Source: Sipunculus nudus
Taxonomy: Eukaryota > Annelida > Sipuncula > Golfingiida > Sipunculidae
Length of the DNA stretch: 64,000 nt
Direction of reading: 5' to 3'
NCBI GenBank assembly: GCA_026874595.1
Contig: CM049311.1
Location: 63,015,453-63,079,452 of the forward strand
Made by a program: the position numbers and the translations under genes. Positions 1 to 12,039 of this stretch are shown one piece after another (position 1 is the stretch's first letter; each line of letters starts with the position of its first letter). Under the pieces are notes generated by a model. That model saw nothing but the letters and a program-made list of their open reading frames with translations, was not told the DNA's origin and made no database searches.

Positions 1-640
1 GCACAGTGTCCATCTGTTCGTCTGCCTTGGGTTAAAATCACTCATATCTCTGCAGTGGTTTGACTAATTCACCTGAAATTCGGCATGCTTATACATCCTG
101 GATAGCTTTTCTGATTTTATGACAGGTGGCGCCACCTACAATCAAGTTTACGCTGCAGACATCCAAGCTCATATCTAGGGAACCGTTTGACCGATTGGGC
201 CAAAATTTTGCATGTGTATAAAGCTCACATAGCTCTTTATCATACGCAAAACTGGTGGCGCCACCTGCAGCCATGTTTGCACAGCTCCCATCTGTTTGTC
301 TGCCATGGGATAAAATCACTCATATCTCGGCAGTGGTTTGACATATCTGCCTAAAATTTTGCAAGTTTATACATCCCCGACAGCTCTCTTGATTTTATGA
401 CAGGTGGCGCCACCTGCATTCTAGTTTATGCAGCAGATATCCAAGCTCATATCTTGGGAACCATTTGACCGATTGGGCCAAAGTTTTGCATGTGTATAGA
501 GCTTTCTGGATTTTTTGGTAGGTAGCGCAACCTACATACACAATTTGGCTGCAGACATCCATGCTAATATGCAACACATCATCCGTTCCACTCTGATTTA
601 GGCGGATACAAGTAGTCGCTTGTCGACTACCCGTATTCTA
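1..640 (-). repeat. Truncated copy of the GGTGGCGCCACC tandem-repeat element, inverted relative to the copy at 44.4-47.2 kb
   Basis: Three copies of the 12-bp palindrome GGTGGCGCCACC (near 127, 253 and 404) lie in the same sequence context as the units of the array at 44.4-47.2 kb, but reverse-complemented. The outer end at 601-640 carries the same terminal hairpin (two 7-bp arms GTAGTCG/CGACTAC, at 612-630) seen at 44379-44397. The window edge cuts the element, so its other end is not visible. Open frames across it come from the repeat and are not genes. Confidence 0.85.
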
Positions 641-1794
641 GTTCAAATTTGAATGGCTTATGTGTACATGAATGGACATATTGCCAGAACTGCGGAAGTC
701 TTGGGTTAGACGCTACGGCGCATTATATGTTCCCCTTTTCTGCACTTTGAATCACATGATAAAAAATGTTCTCAAATTAAACCGTGAAAACTTACAACAC
801 GTACTGCTTGTAACAAGTTGTTAAATGATAGAGCCAAGGACACTTTCAGGAAACTTCGTTTTATTCCAAAACATTAACATTTTTATTTGGTAATATTTTA
901 TTTGGCCATTTTGGTGTTTTAACGTTTACAATTATTAAAGGGGTTACAAGGATTATACGATTAAATACTTGCTGCGTGACACATGAGCCGGACAGACGAA
1001 ATTTTGGACCATAATTAGGACCCCTACACGAGTTAAATACAAGCATATTTAAAGTTATAATGTGTGAATGTTTTCAGTCGATATAATTAACTTAAAGTGG
1101 AATATTCCTTTTTGATATTGGTACATAACTTTTTAGTAAAATTGTTCATTGCACATTTGACCAAAACCCTTTGCCTCTAGAACCCTAAATGATTGCTCTT
1201 GAAATGCACTTTCTTGGTTTGCAAACAATTATTTTATCTAATTGATATTATTCATCTACATTAGGGACAAAAAAACAAAGTATGCTTCTCAGGCACTTTT
1301 TTCAGAAATCAGTGGGCCGGGGCTTGCGCTTTTTTTTTTTTTTTTTTTTTTTTGTTAAAGCACTTCATTACAAAGGAAATCTTATCAAAATTGTATAATT
1401 TTATCTTCTTGAAAGAAACGTCCGAGCGGCTGTAGCTAAAAAAATTGGTAAGTTTCTATTGAAAGTCTAAATATTTTTTTTATTATTTTTTTTTCTTTTT
1501 CGTTAGTTATGGTAAAGTACCAGTAGCAAATGTGATTTTCTTTTTCTTATCAAGCGGTGACCAGTTAGATGTAAATGAAAAACAAACATGGAACATACTG
1601 ATTGAATATATTTACTTTTCATTTAGAGTTTTTTTTCTTTCTGGAAACAAAGTATATTGATCTTGAATATTGAACTTGTGTAAGAGAAACCTTGAATGCT
1701 TGATATAATGTTCAAAGGCTTTCAGAATTCATCTGACGTTTGGGCCGATAACCAATAAGAAACGATCACCACTTATTATATTTGCACCACAATG
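641..1794. other. Unassigned intergenic sequence
   Basis: No coding region recognised. It holds a T-run at about 1330-1353. The segment at about 776-870 resembles 11391-11480 (shared core TTGTAACAAGTTGTT), so part of it is an old dispersed repeat. Confidence 0.5.
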
Positions 1795-4380
1795 ATACTT
1801 TGTATCTCTGTGGTGCCATAGGTTTCAGCAAAGTAATTATCTTGAGTGCCGAATAGCCGAATAGGGTGCAGTCATACCAACAGACAATTTATCATGAAAA
1901 TTACCGCTAAATCCGCCCTATACTGTACTAAATAATATATCGTATTCCACTCCCAATTGCTCTCGCTTGAACATAGAGCGAGAACAAAGTGAGAATGGAA
2001 TATGGTTGTTTAATAAGAGTCCATTAGCAGTTGATCTATTTACCCACGGACATTTCTTAAACATAATGTTCACAACATAGATATTTGCTATATAAAGAAG
2101 TGTATAATTTTGTCACTATATATTTTGTGTCGTACACTGTATGGGTTATTACAGTAGTTAGGTAGAGTGAGGTTTTATAATATAACCAGCCAGCCACATG
2201 TAATAATGTTACACACTTTAAAGTGGACAGGTCTGGTTTGTTAACAGCATATCAGCGACGCAACAAGTTTCAGGTTTCTGTTGCGTCGCCGGCCCACCTA
2301 AGGGTTACAACACGGTACGACCTGTTACTCTTAGAAAGGAAATTGTATAAAAATATTTCCTATAGAATTAACATACCGATGTTCACATTATGTCGTATGT
2401 TGAAAGGCCTTTAATAGAAAAAAAATAACCATTCTGGAAAGCATGAAGCACCTGTAACATCAATAACTGATTTATTTGTCCTGATAGGATTAAAGCATTA
2501 ATGGCCCTGTAGACATCTTGCATTTGGTGGCAGATCAGTTAAGATAAAATGCTTTAGACCTGTGTACTATTATGTTCATATTTTCACTTCTTTGGTGCAA
2601 AATATTGCTGAGAATAGAACAGTCATGTTTTTCAGTGGTCTTATAAACAATACATAGATGTACTTAACATTAATCAAAGGATATATGATTAATCTCACAG
2701 TTGTGTATAGAGTGTTATAATCACAGTTAACTGCAGGTGCTACCTATGAACTCCACATTGCGTCAATTTCTAAACAAAGCAATTGAGGAGTCCTTATGCA
2801 TGAGCGAATCAGCTGAGGCTTTTTTACTTGTTTTGTTGAATAAATTACTAAAACTTTAAAGTTTATATATTATATATGTATGGAAATACAATTTCCTCAG
2901 AAATAAATGTGAACAACCAGACTGCATTATTAATTACTTTCTTATCCAAATATCAGTTATATCATATATAAACAGAACGTGTTACAGATAATTGTGCAAA
3001 TAGAAAAACTGAGCAACATTGACAGTCAGTGTATTGCTAACATAGACAAATGATACTTAATCAAGTCATCAAATTCAGAATCATATCTTTACATAATTCA
3101 TGTAAATATTTATAATACAAAATGTGTATTATATTACCAAGTAATAAGAGAAAGCTGCAAAATATATTTGCAACATTACCTATACATGTAACTTGCAGTT
3201 AAAAATAATGATATCTATATCTAAACAAAAGAAAATAAACCATTACATAAATAAAGATTTTAACAATAAATTATATGAAATGATTAGTCATTCTCTTTGT
3301 TATAAAAGACTCTGACACCCTGGATCTGTTTACATGTATCTGTCAGGATGGATATTTGGCATGTCCAGGTCTCACATACTATACACATGTTGTCCACGTA
3401 AAGGTGTAGATTCATTTAAAACAGCCCTGTTGCAAGGCAACAAGCTCTGGTCCATCGGGGTGAAACGGATACCCCTGAGAGTGCAAATAGGGCTTTGTGC
3501 TGTACTGGCCGTACAACGTACAGGCCTGGTCACACTGTAACTGCTATGAACATGTCTGAAGGGCCGACTGTAAGCATCAACATGCTGCATTAAAGGTTGT
3601 ATGACAGCGCACTCTAATACAAACTATACCTGCTTTAATGAATGCATTTGGAATTACCACACCGTCTCTTTAATAAACCAGTGGTCATCCAAAAGGACGT
3701 GAGGAAGTGTCGGCATATTCTATCATAACAAGTGTATGACCGCATGGACTGGACCAGCTGTGCGACTGATGGAGCTAAATCGGTATGAAATTCCCAGGCG
3801 GATGATAGTGCTTATTACAAATATTACTAGAATGCATTTGGAATTACCACACGGACTCTAAAATAAACCAGTGGTCATCCAATAGGACGTGAGGAAGTGT
3901 CGGCATATTCTATCATAACAAGTGAATGACCGCACGGACTGGACCAGCTGTGCGACTAATGGAGCTAAATTGGTAAGAAATTCCCAGGCGGATGATAGTG
4001 GATAATTATTATAAATATTACTAGGACTGATGACATTTTGATAATGTTTATATCAGGAACGAGTCACAGTTCTGCGTAAACAACAACTGAGGGCACTACC
4101 CAAGGACCATATAACTATAGTTGGTCGACACAACTGAAACCGTGAAAATATAAAGGTGATAGGCCTGAACGAAGCCCAGAAAAGTGCATATCCATGCAAC
4201 AGCTGTGTTGGTAGTATCCGGAAAAGATGTTTAGTTTTTCTGTCTGAGAAGGCGATTTAATATTAAACAAGAGAGCAGAAAACATCTCAACTGGCCTGTA
4301 CACGCTTTCACCGACGGACAAGAAGAGGGGCCGTTTAGCTTAAATTGATTTTTTTTTAATCTAAGTGCTGACAGATATCT
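1795..4380. repeat. Segmental duplication block A, 5' flank of the GPCR gene
   Basis: 1795-2110 and 3540-4380 align by eye, with many substitutions, to 15166-15935 and 18600-18735. Shared landmarks are 'CAAAGTAATTATCTTG', 'GAGCGAGAACAAA' and 'ATTCTATCATAACAAGTGTATGAC'. About 1.4 kb (2110-3540) is present here and absent from the other copy, so it was inserted here or lost there. No exon was recognised in this flank. Confidence 0.7.
3641..4022. repeat. Two tandem copies of a ~190-bp unit
   Basis: Units 3641-3830 and 3831-4022 both start AATGCATTTGGAATTACCACAC and are nearly identical. They share the GGACGTGAGGAAGTGTCGG and TTCCCAGGCGGATGATAGTG segments. Block B (about 15594-15800) has a single more diverged copy, so the doubling happened in block A after the two blocks separated. 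Confidence 0.9.
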
Positions 4381-4413
4381 GATAAAATTTATTGTGACTT
4401 GTAACATTCGGTA

Positions 4414-6921
4414 ATGACCCTCAGATTCATCAAGAACATGGATTTTCTCTATCTCGTCATAGCTTTATCTGTGATGGTAAGTGGAGACCTCTCCTTTGTT
4501 CCTCCATGTAATCAGCTTGACGTCAGAAACCTCACGCTCCCCAAGTGTTACACCTGTGAAGGATTCTGTGGACTGACACTTGATCAGGTGGCACCGAGAA
4601 GTCGGGAGAAAGGCAGACGGAAGATAGGAAGACAGGAAGACGGAACAAAGGAGGACGGCTGTTCCTGTGACCACCTGTGCCCTTATTACCGCGACTGTTG
4701 CCATGGTTTTGAGCAGGCATGTCCAGAAGATTTAAGAAGATGGATATCTTTGAAAACATCTAGATTACCTGATCACCCCACTTGCGTGACACTCGCTACA
4801 CCAGGTAAAGCGAAAGTGTTTTCCCTTGTAACCTCTTGTCCAGGTGAGGAACAGGTATGTATGCGGACTTCGGAAAATGCAAACAGATTTATTCCAGTGT
4901 ATGACAATGGAACAGGTTTGCATTATGTAAACTTCAAATGCGCTTCATACAACGGTGTCCGCATGACAAACGTCGTTCCATGGCATGTTCATCTGGCATG
5001 TCGCAGATTACGATATCAATTAACAACATATAATGAGACAGTAGACAATAAGACAGTTGCTATTAAAGAATTGAAAGAGGTGAGTAGGGCGACTTTGTTG
5101 CAAGAGGTTTTAAACACCAAAACGCTCTCAACAGCAGATTGTGCATTAGAATTTACTCCTCCGAAGTCTGGTGGACACCTACGATATTGCAGAAATGGTT
5201 TTCATCGTGTGATAGGCACGTGCCCAGACACCTGCAGAAACGTGGAGTTGGCCAAGATGTGCATTGGTTCCTACGTTGAATATGTTCATGTAAAGACGGA
5301 GACACCGCAGAGTGTCCGTTTAGTGGAATACAAAAATCCCTACTGCGCGTATTGTAACGAGATTGTTGGTACATCTCTCAAATGTGGACTGCTATTTCCC
5401 AGACATAGAGAAGAAGGACATGGTGGCGCATCAGTTTCATTCCCAGCTTTGTTTGATTTTGATCCGAGAAATGGATTCACTCTCGGGCAGTCACAGAACA
5501 CAAAACCATCGTGTCCTTCTGGCCAGCACTGGGCACATGGGCAGTGTCGCCAAAATCTGCAGTTAACCCCCTTAAAACAGCCGGCACCAATGCTCAGACA
5601 TGCAGAACCTTTGCAGTTAGTTTCTCACATAAAAGACATCATAGAAAACGCCATGAATCACACGACTATTGTCAATATCAGAAACCAAACAAAAGAATAT
5701 ATGGACCTTGATATACTTCTCAGGTGGAACAATGAAGCAGGCGATCAAGACATTAAGGATGTAAATCAGGTTGTACACGAGCTTGTTAATACAACTCTCT
5801 GGAAATACGGATCTTGGAGCAATTTTCATCTGACAGTAGACGTAAGATTCGGCGACTCCAACTGTACGTATATCAAATTTGACACGTCTGAGGTTAATCT
5901 ACTAGAAAATGGTACTCTGTTATTAAACACGACAGGTGAAACCATCAGCTTTCACGGTTTGCGTTTTGTTAACAATGTCGTATTTATTTGTACCATATCA
6001 AACGAATCGGCTGCTCCTCTAATAATAACCCCGCTATACTGGCTAACATGGTTTCTTGTTCTGCTATCGTTGAGTGCTTTGTGCGTACGCATTTATTTCC
6101 ATTTCCTCTTTAAAGAGTTTCATAATCCAGTAGGTCGTGTCCAGACAAGTTTGGCATTTTCCTTATTTTTGGCACTGCTTAGTTTCTTGGTCAGTAGCGT
6201 AACACCAGTTATAAGTTCAGGTTTGTCGTATCATGGTTGTTATTTTATTGGTCTATTCATGCACTGGGCCTTCCTGGCCATGTTCGCGTGGACGTCTGTT
6301 GTTTCAGTTGATATCATGAGAATGTTATGGCTGAGTTCTAGACTGTTTAGGATGGAACATGGTTCGAGGAAATTTTTGTACCAGTCAATTTTCGCTTGGC
6401 TTACCCCGACACTGTTTGTCAGCTTGTCAGTGATTTTAAACCATACGCTTACTGCGGAACGTTTCCAACCACGGTACGGCCGGGGATTTTGCTGGTTCAA
6501 CCAGAGGTATGCTCTGTTAATATTTTTTGTGGCTCCAGTTTCCTTTGCGATTCTTATTAATATTTTCATGCTCGTATTATCCGTGACATTTATTATTGGA
6601 GCTAGGTCTAACACTCGTAGAGTGAACGCCGCTGAAGGTCACAATATTTTTCTTTATCTGAAACTCTTTGTGCTGATGGGGGTAACATGGGTCCTTGGAG
6701 TTATGGCAGAGATGACAAAATCGGTAGTTATGGATTATGTATTTGTTATTCTGAATGCCTCACAGGGTCTTCTCATAACGGTTGGCTCTTTGTGTTCAAC
6801 AAACATTAGAGAGGCAATTAAAGTAAAATTGTGTTGGAAACAGCTTGACGGAACTTCACAGACACCTAACAACACGGGGGATACGTCGATGACCACACGT
6901 TTCTACGGGCCACAGGTGTAA
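4414..6921 (+). CDS. Somatomedin-B-domain secretin/adhesion-type GPCR, intronless
   Basis: An 835-residue plasma-membrane receptor encoded in one uninterrupted frame. Translation may begin at 4414 or at the second Met (4438); the second is followed directly by a good signal peptide (about residues 9-27). Residues about 45-104 form a somatomedin-B-like cysteine cluster (CEGFCG, CSCDHLCPYYRDCC), split by a basic insert. A long cysteine-containing ectodomain with many N-x-S/T sites follows. Seven hydrophobic segments (about residues 540-800) have the family-B look: W-rich TM4, WVLG in TM6 and NASQG in TM7. I see no canonical GPS cleavage motif ahead of TM1, so autoproteolysis is unlikely. The layout resembles orphan Methuselah-like/class B2 receptors expanded in molluscs. 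Ligand and G protein are unknown. The fold is well supported; the subfamily is inference. Confidence 0.9.
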   Translation: MTLRFIKNMDFLYLVIALSVMVSGDLSFVPPCNQLDVRNLTLPKCYTCEGFCGLTLDQVAPRSREKGRRKIGRQEDGTKEDGCSCDHLCPYYRDCCHGFEQACPEDLRRWISLKTSRLPDHPTCVTLATPGKAKVFSLVTSCPGEEQVCMRTSENANRFIPVYDNGTGLHYVNFKCASYNGVRMTNVVPWHVHLACRRLRYQLTTYNETVDNKTVAIKELKEVSRATLLQEVLNTKTLSTADCALEFTPPKSGGHLRYCRNGFHRVIGTCPDTCRNVELAKMCIGSYVEYVHVKTETPQSVRLVEYKNPYCAYCNEIVGTSLKCGLLFPRHREEGHGGASVSFPALFDFDPRNGFTLGQSQNTKPSCPSGQHWAHGQCRQNLQLTPLKQPAPMLRHAEPLQLVSHIKDIIENAMNHTTIVNIRNQTKEYMDLDILLRWNNEAGDQDIKDVNQVVHELVNTTLWKYGSWSNFHLTVDVRFGDSNCTYIKFDTSEVNLLENGTLLLNTTGETISFHGLRFVNNVVFICTISNESAAPLIITPLYWLTWFLVLLSLSALCVRIYFHFLFKEFHNPVGRVQTSLAFSLFLALLSFLVSSVTPVISSGLSYHGCYFIGLFMHWAFLAMFAWTSVVSVDIMRMLWLSSRLFRMEHGSRKFLYQSIFAWLTPTLFVSLSVILNHTLTAERFQPRYGRGFCWFNQRYALLIFFVAPVSFAILINIFMLVLSVTFIIGARSNTRRVNAAEGHNIFLYLKLFVLMGVTWVLGVMAEMTKSVVMDYVFVILNASQGLLITVGSLCSTNIREAIKVKLCWKQLDGTSQTPNNTGDTSMTTRFYGPQV

Positions 6922-6949
6922 GCTGACATGGGCCGGTTAGTTGCCGAAC

Positions 6950-8940
6950 TTTTTTTTCAAATGATCTAATGACAACTCATGTGCCCATGCCTAAGAAAAA
7001 AGTACTTAAAAATGGCTCTTCGCAAGCAACCATTTTTTTGTTCAACATAAGTTAACAAACATTTTATTTTAGTTATACTGACTTATTCAAATCTGAATAT
7101 TTTGGATGATGCAACGCTTGCAGCAGCTAATCAGATTATGCACGGCTTCATATATACTGTCCGGTCATGCCAGATAACTGAGACATGTTGCCATATTTTA
7201 GACGAGAAGAAATCATTGTTGGGTTGTCATGTTGCATGTCTGGGCATCATGCTAGATTTACTGTATATAATAAATGTTTCGGTCATGCTGAATGTAGTCA
7301 TTTTGACAAAGGTAATCTTTTCAGGCTTTTTAAAATGTGTTTGTATAAAGACAATTTATCTTGTTATTCCCGCCTTTTTGGTTTAGATGGTTAAGATTCA
7401 GAGATGACCTGTCATTGGTTTAATTACTATATGATCTGTAATATTTTTAGTTTTTATCTTACATATTTGGGGACACAAGTCTGAATGCAAGAGTAAGATA
7501 TGTTTAAACCATAGTCACCGGGAGTATTTATGGCGAGCCCAGAATGTTTTTTTTTTATGGTTTTAGTTGGCTGAGGCTTACGTTCATTAAGGTGAAGATG
7601 GTTAATTGCATCGGCTTTGAATTTTCTAGTACAGTTGAGATGAGCTTATCATCTCGTACAGCTGATCTGCGATGATTACCTCGTTAAGTTGATCTGTGTT
7701 AATTATATCTTACGGTAGATCTGGATTGGTCTTTCGTATTGATGATTTGTTTCGATTAACTAGAATTGCTGATCTTGGTGGATGAATCAGTAAATTACAA
7801 CTCACTTTGTCATCCAAGCATACAAGCGATTTCTTTGTATATTTTGAAATTAATGTTAAAATGAATTATATAAAACTATACTCATTTAAGTCAATATTAT
7901 AAATACATGTATTTACTCTAGGCATGTGATGGTAAAATATATGTATGTATCCCTTCTGTAACCCCTCATATAATCCTGTTATTGTTTTCATAATATTTTA
8001 ATGAAATTTTTCATGATCTATTAAAATGTATTTATCTACTCTTTGTGAATTAATGCTTTGCTGTTTCGTGTCAAGGTCGCCTGAGGCAAATGTTCGTTTG
8101 AATGTAGGAAAGGTCATTAAATGTTTAAAAAATGTTGAAAAGGTAACATATATAAACATATGACTCAGAGGTAATGGAATATTTAAAATTTAAAATGGTA
8201 AATGAATTTAATTATCAACCAGTTTTTTTAAACGGTAATGATAAAATAAAGAAGTTTGACATCGAAAACAGGTTGCTGGGCTCTGTGTTGCACGGGATAT
8301 ACTTTTAATATTACCAGAAATATTCCCATGGAATATTTTGTATAAATAAGAAAGACTAATAGTAAGCCTTGGGTCAATATGCGTATTAGTTTGAATATTC
8401 GCTGAAATGTAATGTTAGATATTGCACAGACAATCATGAAAGAATAAAAAAACAGACTGGTTAAACACTTGGAAAGACATGATTTGGTATAGGTAGAGTA
8501 ATGATCGTGTAACCTTAAATAAAGTACATAGAAATATATTGAACCACTGACCTTCAGCTGTGGGAATCTTTACTGTTACAGCTGCCAGATAATTCTACAT
8601 ATGAAATTAATTTGTAAGATATTCTTGGCGTGTGTCGCAAATCGCAGAAAGAAAGGGATGCAAAGTATAGCTAATTGTATACATAACACAGCAGCCATTC
8701 TGCGGAACGGGAGAGCAAAGCAAATTTTTTAACATGAACTGGAAAACAGACCTGTCCTCTTGAATCAGCACCTACGCGGGCTGTCCCCGGGTAGTCATAT
8801 ATTACATACAAACAGTATGTTTGTCATATCATTAGGTACAAATTCAGACATTCAGTAAACAAAATTGTTTTGCACGTGTGAGCTAATAAGTGCACGCTTG
8901 GCACAAACTTACAGAAAAGTAATTTTAAAAATCAAGTGGC
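6950..8940. repeat. Segmental duplication block A, 3' flank of the GPCR gene
   Basis: Aligns by eye to about 18735-21470. Shared segments include GGCTCTTCGCA, ATCAGATTATGCACGG and the pair near 7940/20275 (ATATGTATGTATCCCTTCTG). No exon recognised. Presumably includes the receptor 3' UTR at its left end. Confidence 0.7.
7269..7274 (+). terminator. Candidate polyadenylation signal AATAAA of the GPCR gene
   Basis: A same-strand AATAAA hexamer about 350 bp after the GPCR stop codon. Position and motif only; the true cleavage site cannot be seen. Confidence 0.35.
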
Positions 8941-8954
8941 AGGTGTCTGTCAAC

Positions 8955-9140
8955 ATATACACTCTAAGAAAAAAAGGGTCCCTGATGGTTCTTTTAAGAA
9001 CCCAAACGGTTCTGGATAGAACCATTGGTTCTTTCTAGAACTCTTTTCCCCATGAATAGGTTCCAGATGGAACCTGGAGGTTCGTGCCATGATCAAAACT
9101 CAAAATGAGGTTCTAGAAGGAACCCGCGTGCCTTGACCGG
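8955..9140. repeat. GGTTC/GAACC-rich palindromic repeat
   Basis: A dense run of GGTTCT and AGAACC/GGAACC words in both orientations (for example TTCTAGAA, GGTTCCAGATGGAACC, GGTTCTAGAAGGAACC). Several short hairpins fit within about 180 bp. It looks like a MITE-like dispersed repeat. No target-site duplication was identified. Confidence 0.6.
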
Positions 9141-9149
9141 ATACCAATA

Positions 9150-10600
9150 TGATTAAGACGCGCATGCGCAGCTTTACTTGAACTAACGAAGTCAAAGGTC
9201 GGGTTTTTTTTCTCGGTTTACTCAATATGTGAGAAGAGGTTACACAGTATATGAGGTAAGACTGATGTTTATATATAATTTAATTTTATATGAAGAACAT
9301 CAAAGTTGTATGTCTAGAGATTTACTGTCCAGTGAATAAGTCTCTGTCTGCAAACGGAGTTACGTTCAATTAATCTTAATGCCTGCCTCTAACGGCGTGC
9401 TTCGTGCGACCCCCCTATAACATCCGGTGTAATATGTGCAATTTTCCCGAAATTTTCCTGCCTGGATTATTTGGCTTCATGCGACCCGGCCCAGCCTGAG
9501 CCTACGGTGTCATGTGACATGACCGATACTAGTAAAGTCCACCGTGTATTCTCTTCAGGTTTTGCTTAGCGTTAATTAAGCACTGACACCATTATTTTCT
9601 ATTTTTTTTTCAATTATGAAACCTTGTTTGTTCTTACACGTTTGTTTAGTGTGCGTTTTTGTTTTTGCAACCATGCTACTGTTAATTAAGTACGGACACC
9701 ATTGAGTCGTGTCAATTAACGTTAGATTTTTATGGCGTCTTTGATGATAAGCTTGTTCCATTGCAATGAAAAAATGCGTGTGAGAGTGCTGTAATGTATG
9801 GATGATTTGTTAATAACTTAGAATGAAGTGCACAACGTATACCACTCACGAGGCAAATTAGGATAACATTTTCTTTCGAACTATCACATTAGGTGAGTAC
9901 CGCGGCCGCCTGTGAGGCCCCAGCTTCGTGCGACCACGCTTTGCCAACACAGGTTGCACGATCCCGCCCAGCGGGAGGCCATATCGGCCGCCAGCTGCAA
10001 TGGCCCACAAGCCCGTATTAACTCTGTCAAGTCAACCATATCTGCCACGGAAAGAACTATGCCACCATATCGGCCGCCGCCTCTTCATCATACGTTTCAT
10101 TGGATAATCTATAGTCTTTCTCTCCTTCTCTCTCTCTCTCTCTGAATATATATATATATATATTGCCCTGCTGAAGTGGCATGAGATCCATGGCTGGTAT
10201 CTGCAGCAGTTGAATTCCTTGAGACTTACCGTGTTGAATGCCTCTGGCTCTCTCTGTCTTTACTTGTTCCAAAGTCGATCGTTGTGCACCATGTGTTAGT
10301 TTTCATGCCAATCCTATAATATTTTGGACCATCAGAAGTTACACAAGTTAAATTATTGCGAACTTTTGTATCAATAACGAATCACATTTCAGTGATGGGA
10401 CAGAACCTGCGTGCAGGTTGCAATCTCACCTGCTGCCATGAACATTTATGAAGCGTCAACGTCATGTCTGTTAACTGGTATCTTGTTCCATTTTCTATTG
10501 TTTATCATTTAATCAGCGGCAAGGACAAATATATTCAACAATAAATTCTCCTGTGGAAAATTCAGACGCATATATGCAAAACCAACCCTATACTTTTACA
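9150..10600. other. Unassigned sequence with local repeats
   Basis: No gene recognised. CTTCGTGCGACC-like words recur near 9399, 9476 and 9926. GTTAATTAAG-CACTGACACCATT-like segments recur near 9571 and 9681. A CT/AT microsatellite lies at about 10118-10163. Part is locally GC-rich (9900-10080). Confidence 0.4.
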
Positions 10601-11500
10601 AACCTTTTATGAGGAGGCAATTTGTTTTCAGTTCCTCTACTGAATGCATATGCTTTTTGTGTGTATGTGGGGTTGTGTGTGTATGTGTGTGTTTGTTCAC
10701 ATAATTCATGCAATTGTGAACGGAATATAATAAATTCCCGGCATTTCTAGAATGGTCCAAGAAACAATCGATCAGAAAGTGGTGTGGATACGGCACGTGA
10801 CATGGATTCAGGAACGTCATTAAGGAATATTCACAAATGTACAGTCACTTTTGCACGAATGTATCACCCTTCTACCAGATATCGTTTCTACTTAAAACAA
10901 ACCTCTTTATTTTGAGGGTCGGCCGGTACTACTTGTCTGAACTATCAAACTTCAAAATCAAAATTTGTTACATTTCAAGGAAATATTTTCTTATATATAT
11001 TCAAGTGCTCACAAAATATTACTTATTCCCGTGAAGTACTTTTCACAAATGCACCCATGATTATACAATTTGCCTTGCTTTGTCTTCTTCACTACATTTA
11101 TACCTGCGCCGCTCGTGTATTTAGAAGCCCCTTGGTGTCCGATTTCGACTCCAATAATCCCTAAACAGCAGAGTCGTAGCCTTGTGAGTCCAAGCCTGCG
11201 CAGTGTGCGAATGTACCTGGTAGTATAGGCCGAATAAGTGAATGCCCACGTGGCGGGAGCTTGTATTCCTTGGAATGAAGATTTTCTTGGTGAAGTAATT
11301 TATTTTGAAAGACTTATGTGCAAGACTTAACATCATTTCTTTTCCTGTATTTAAATAAAGAAAAACATGATGATAAAAAGCTTATTGAAATTAAAGAGTG
11401 AAAACTTAAAATATTGCTTGTAACAAGTTGTTCAATGATATAAGTATTGGCACTTTCATGAAACTTTCTTTTATTTCTAAACAGAAAGACTTTCAAGATC
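10600..11500. repeat. Dispersed repeats shared with 22.64-22.98 kb and 0.78-0.87 kb
   Basis: 10615-10860 and 11215-11290 resemble 22640-22870 and 22885-22980 (GTGAACGGAAT, GGATTCAG, GGCCGAATAAGTGAATGC). 11391-11480 resembles 776-870. These are old dispersed repeats of unknown class. Open frames here are not convincing genes. Confidence 0.55.
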
Positions 11501-12039
11501 CATCAATTAAAGGGGCCCAATCACCTATAAAGCATGTTGAATTAACACAAAAATACCTTCATCCCTTTTAAATTAAACAATACCTTCCAAATTTTTGTCT
11601 TGAAACCCTTTGCTTACTCTTGTAAACGAGTGTTAAATCAGTGAATCGGGCGCGGTCACTGGTGTCAACACAGCGCGTAGGGCGGTGTGCATCATAGAGC
11701 CACAAAACATGTCAATTTGGAGATGCCCTGACTAAATTAGCCAAAAAATGTAATACATGTACCCGCTGGCTGAAACACGGGGTGTTTCGGATCAAAATCG
11801 GACCTCCGGTCACTCGGCCATGTTTTCGTAAACAGACACGTGGACTGTACCAACACACAGAGCCATTACAAGAAGTTTAACAGCCGTATGTGAGGTGACT
11901 TGTGCTGGAATTGTTTTGCTGGGAAAACTTTTCTATACAGGAAAACTAAACTGATAGTGTGAAAGAATAGGCATAATAATGGGCCTGATTATGCCCCTTT
12001 AAGGTTTGTGCGCTAATTGACTTTCTGGGTGTTTAAAAT
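11500..12039. other. Unassigned intergenic sequence
   Basis: Moderately GC-rich between 11640 and 11830. No open frame, splice pattern or repeat that I recognise. Confidence 0.3.

Noticed and set aside
6240-6614. 124-codon minus-strand open frame
   Set aside because: Antisense shadow of the GPCR transmembrane region; no recognisable protein.
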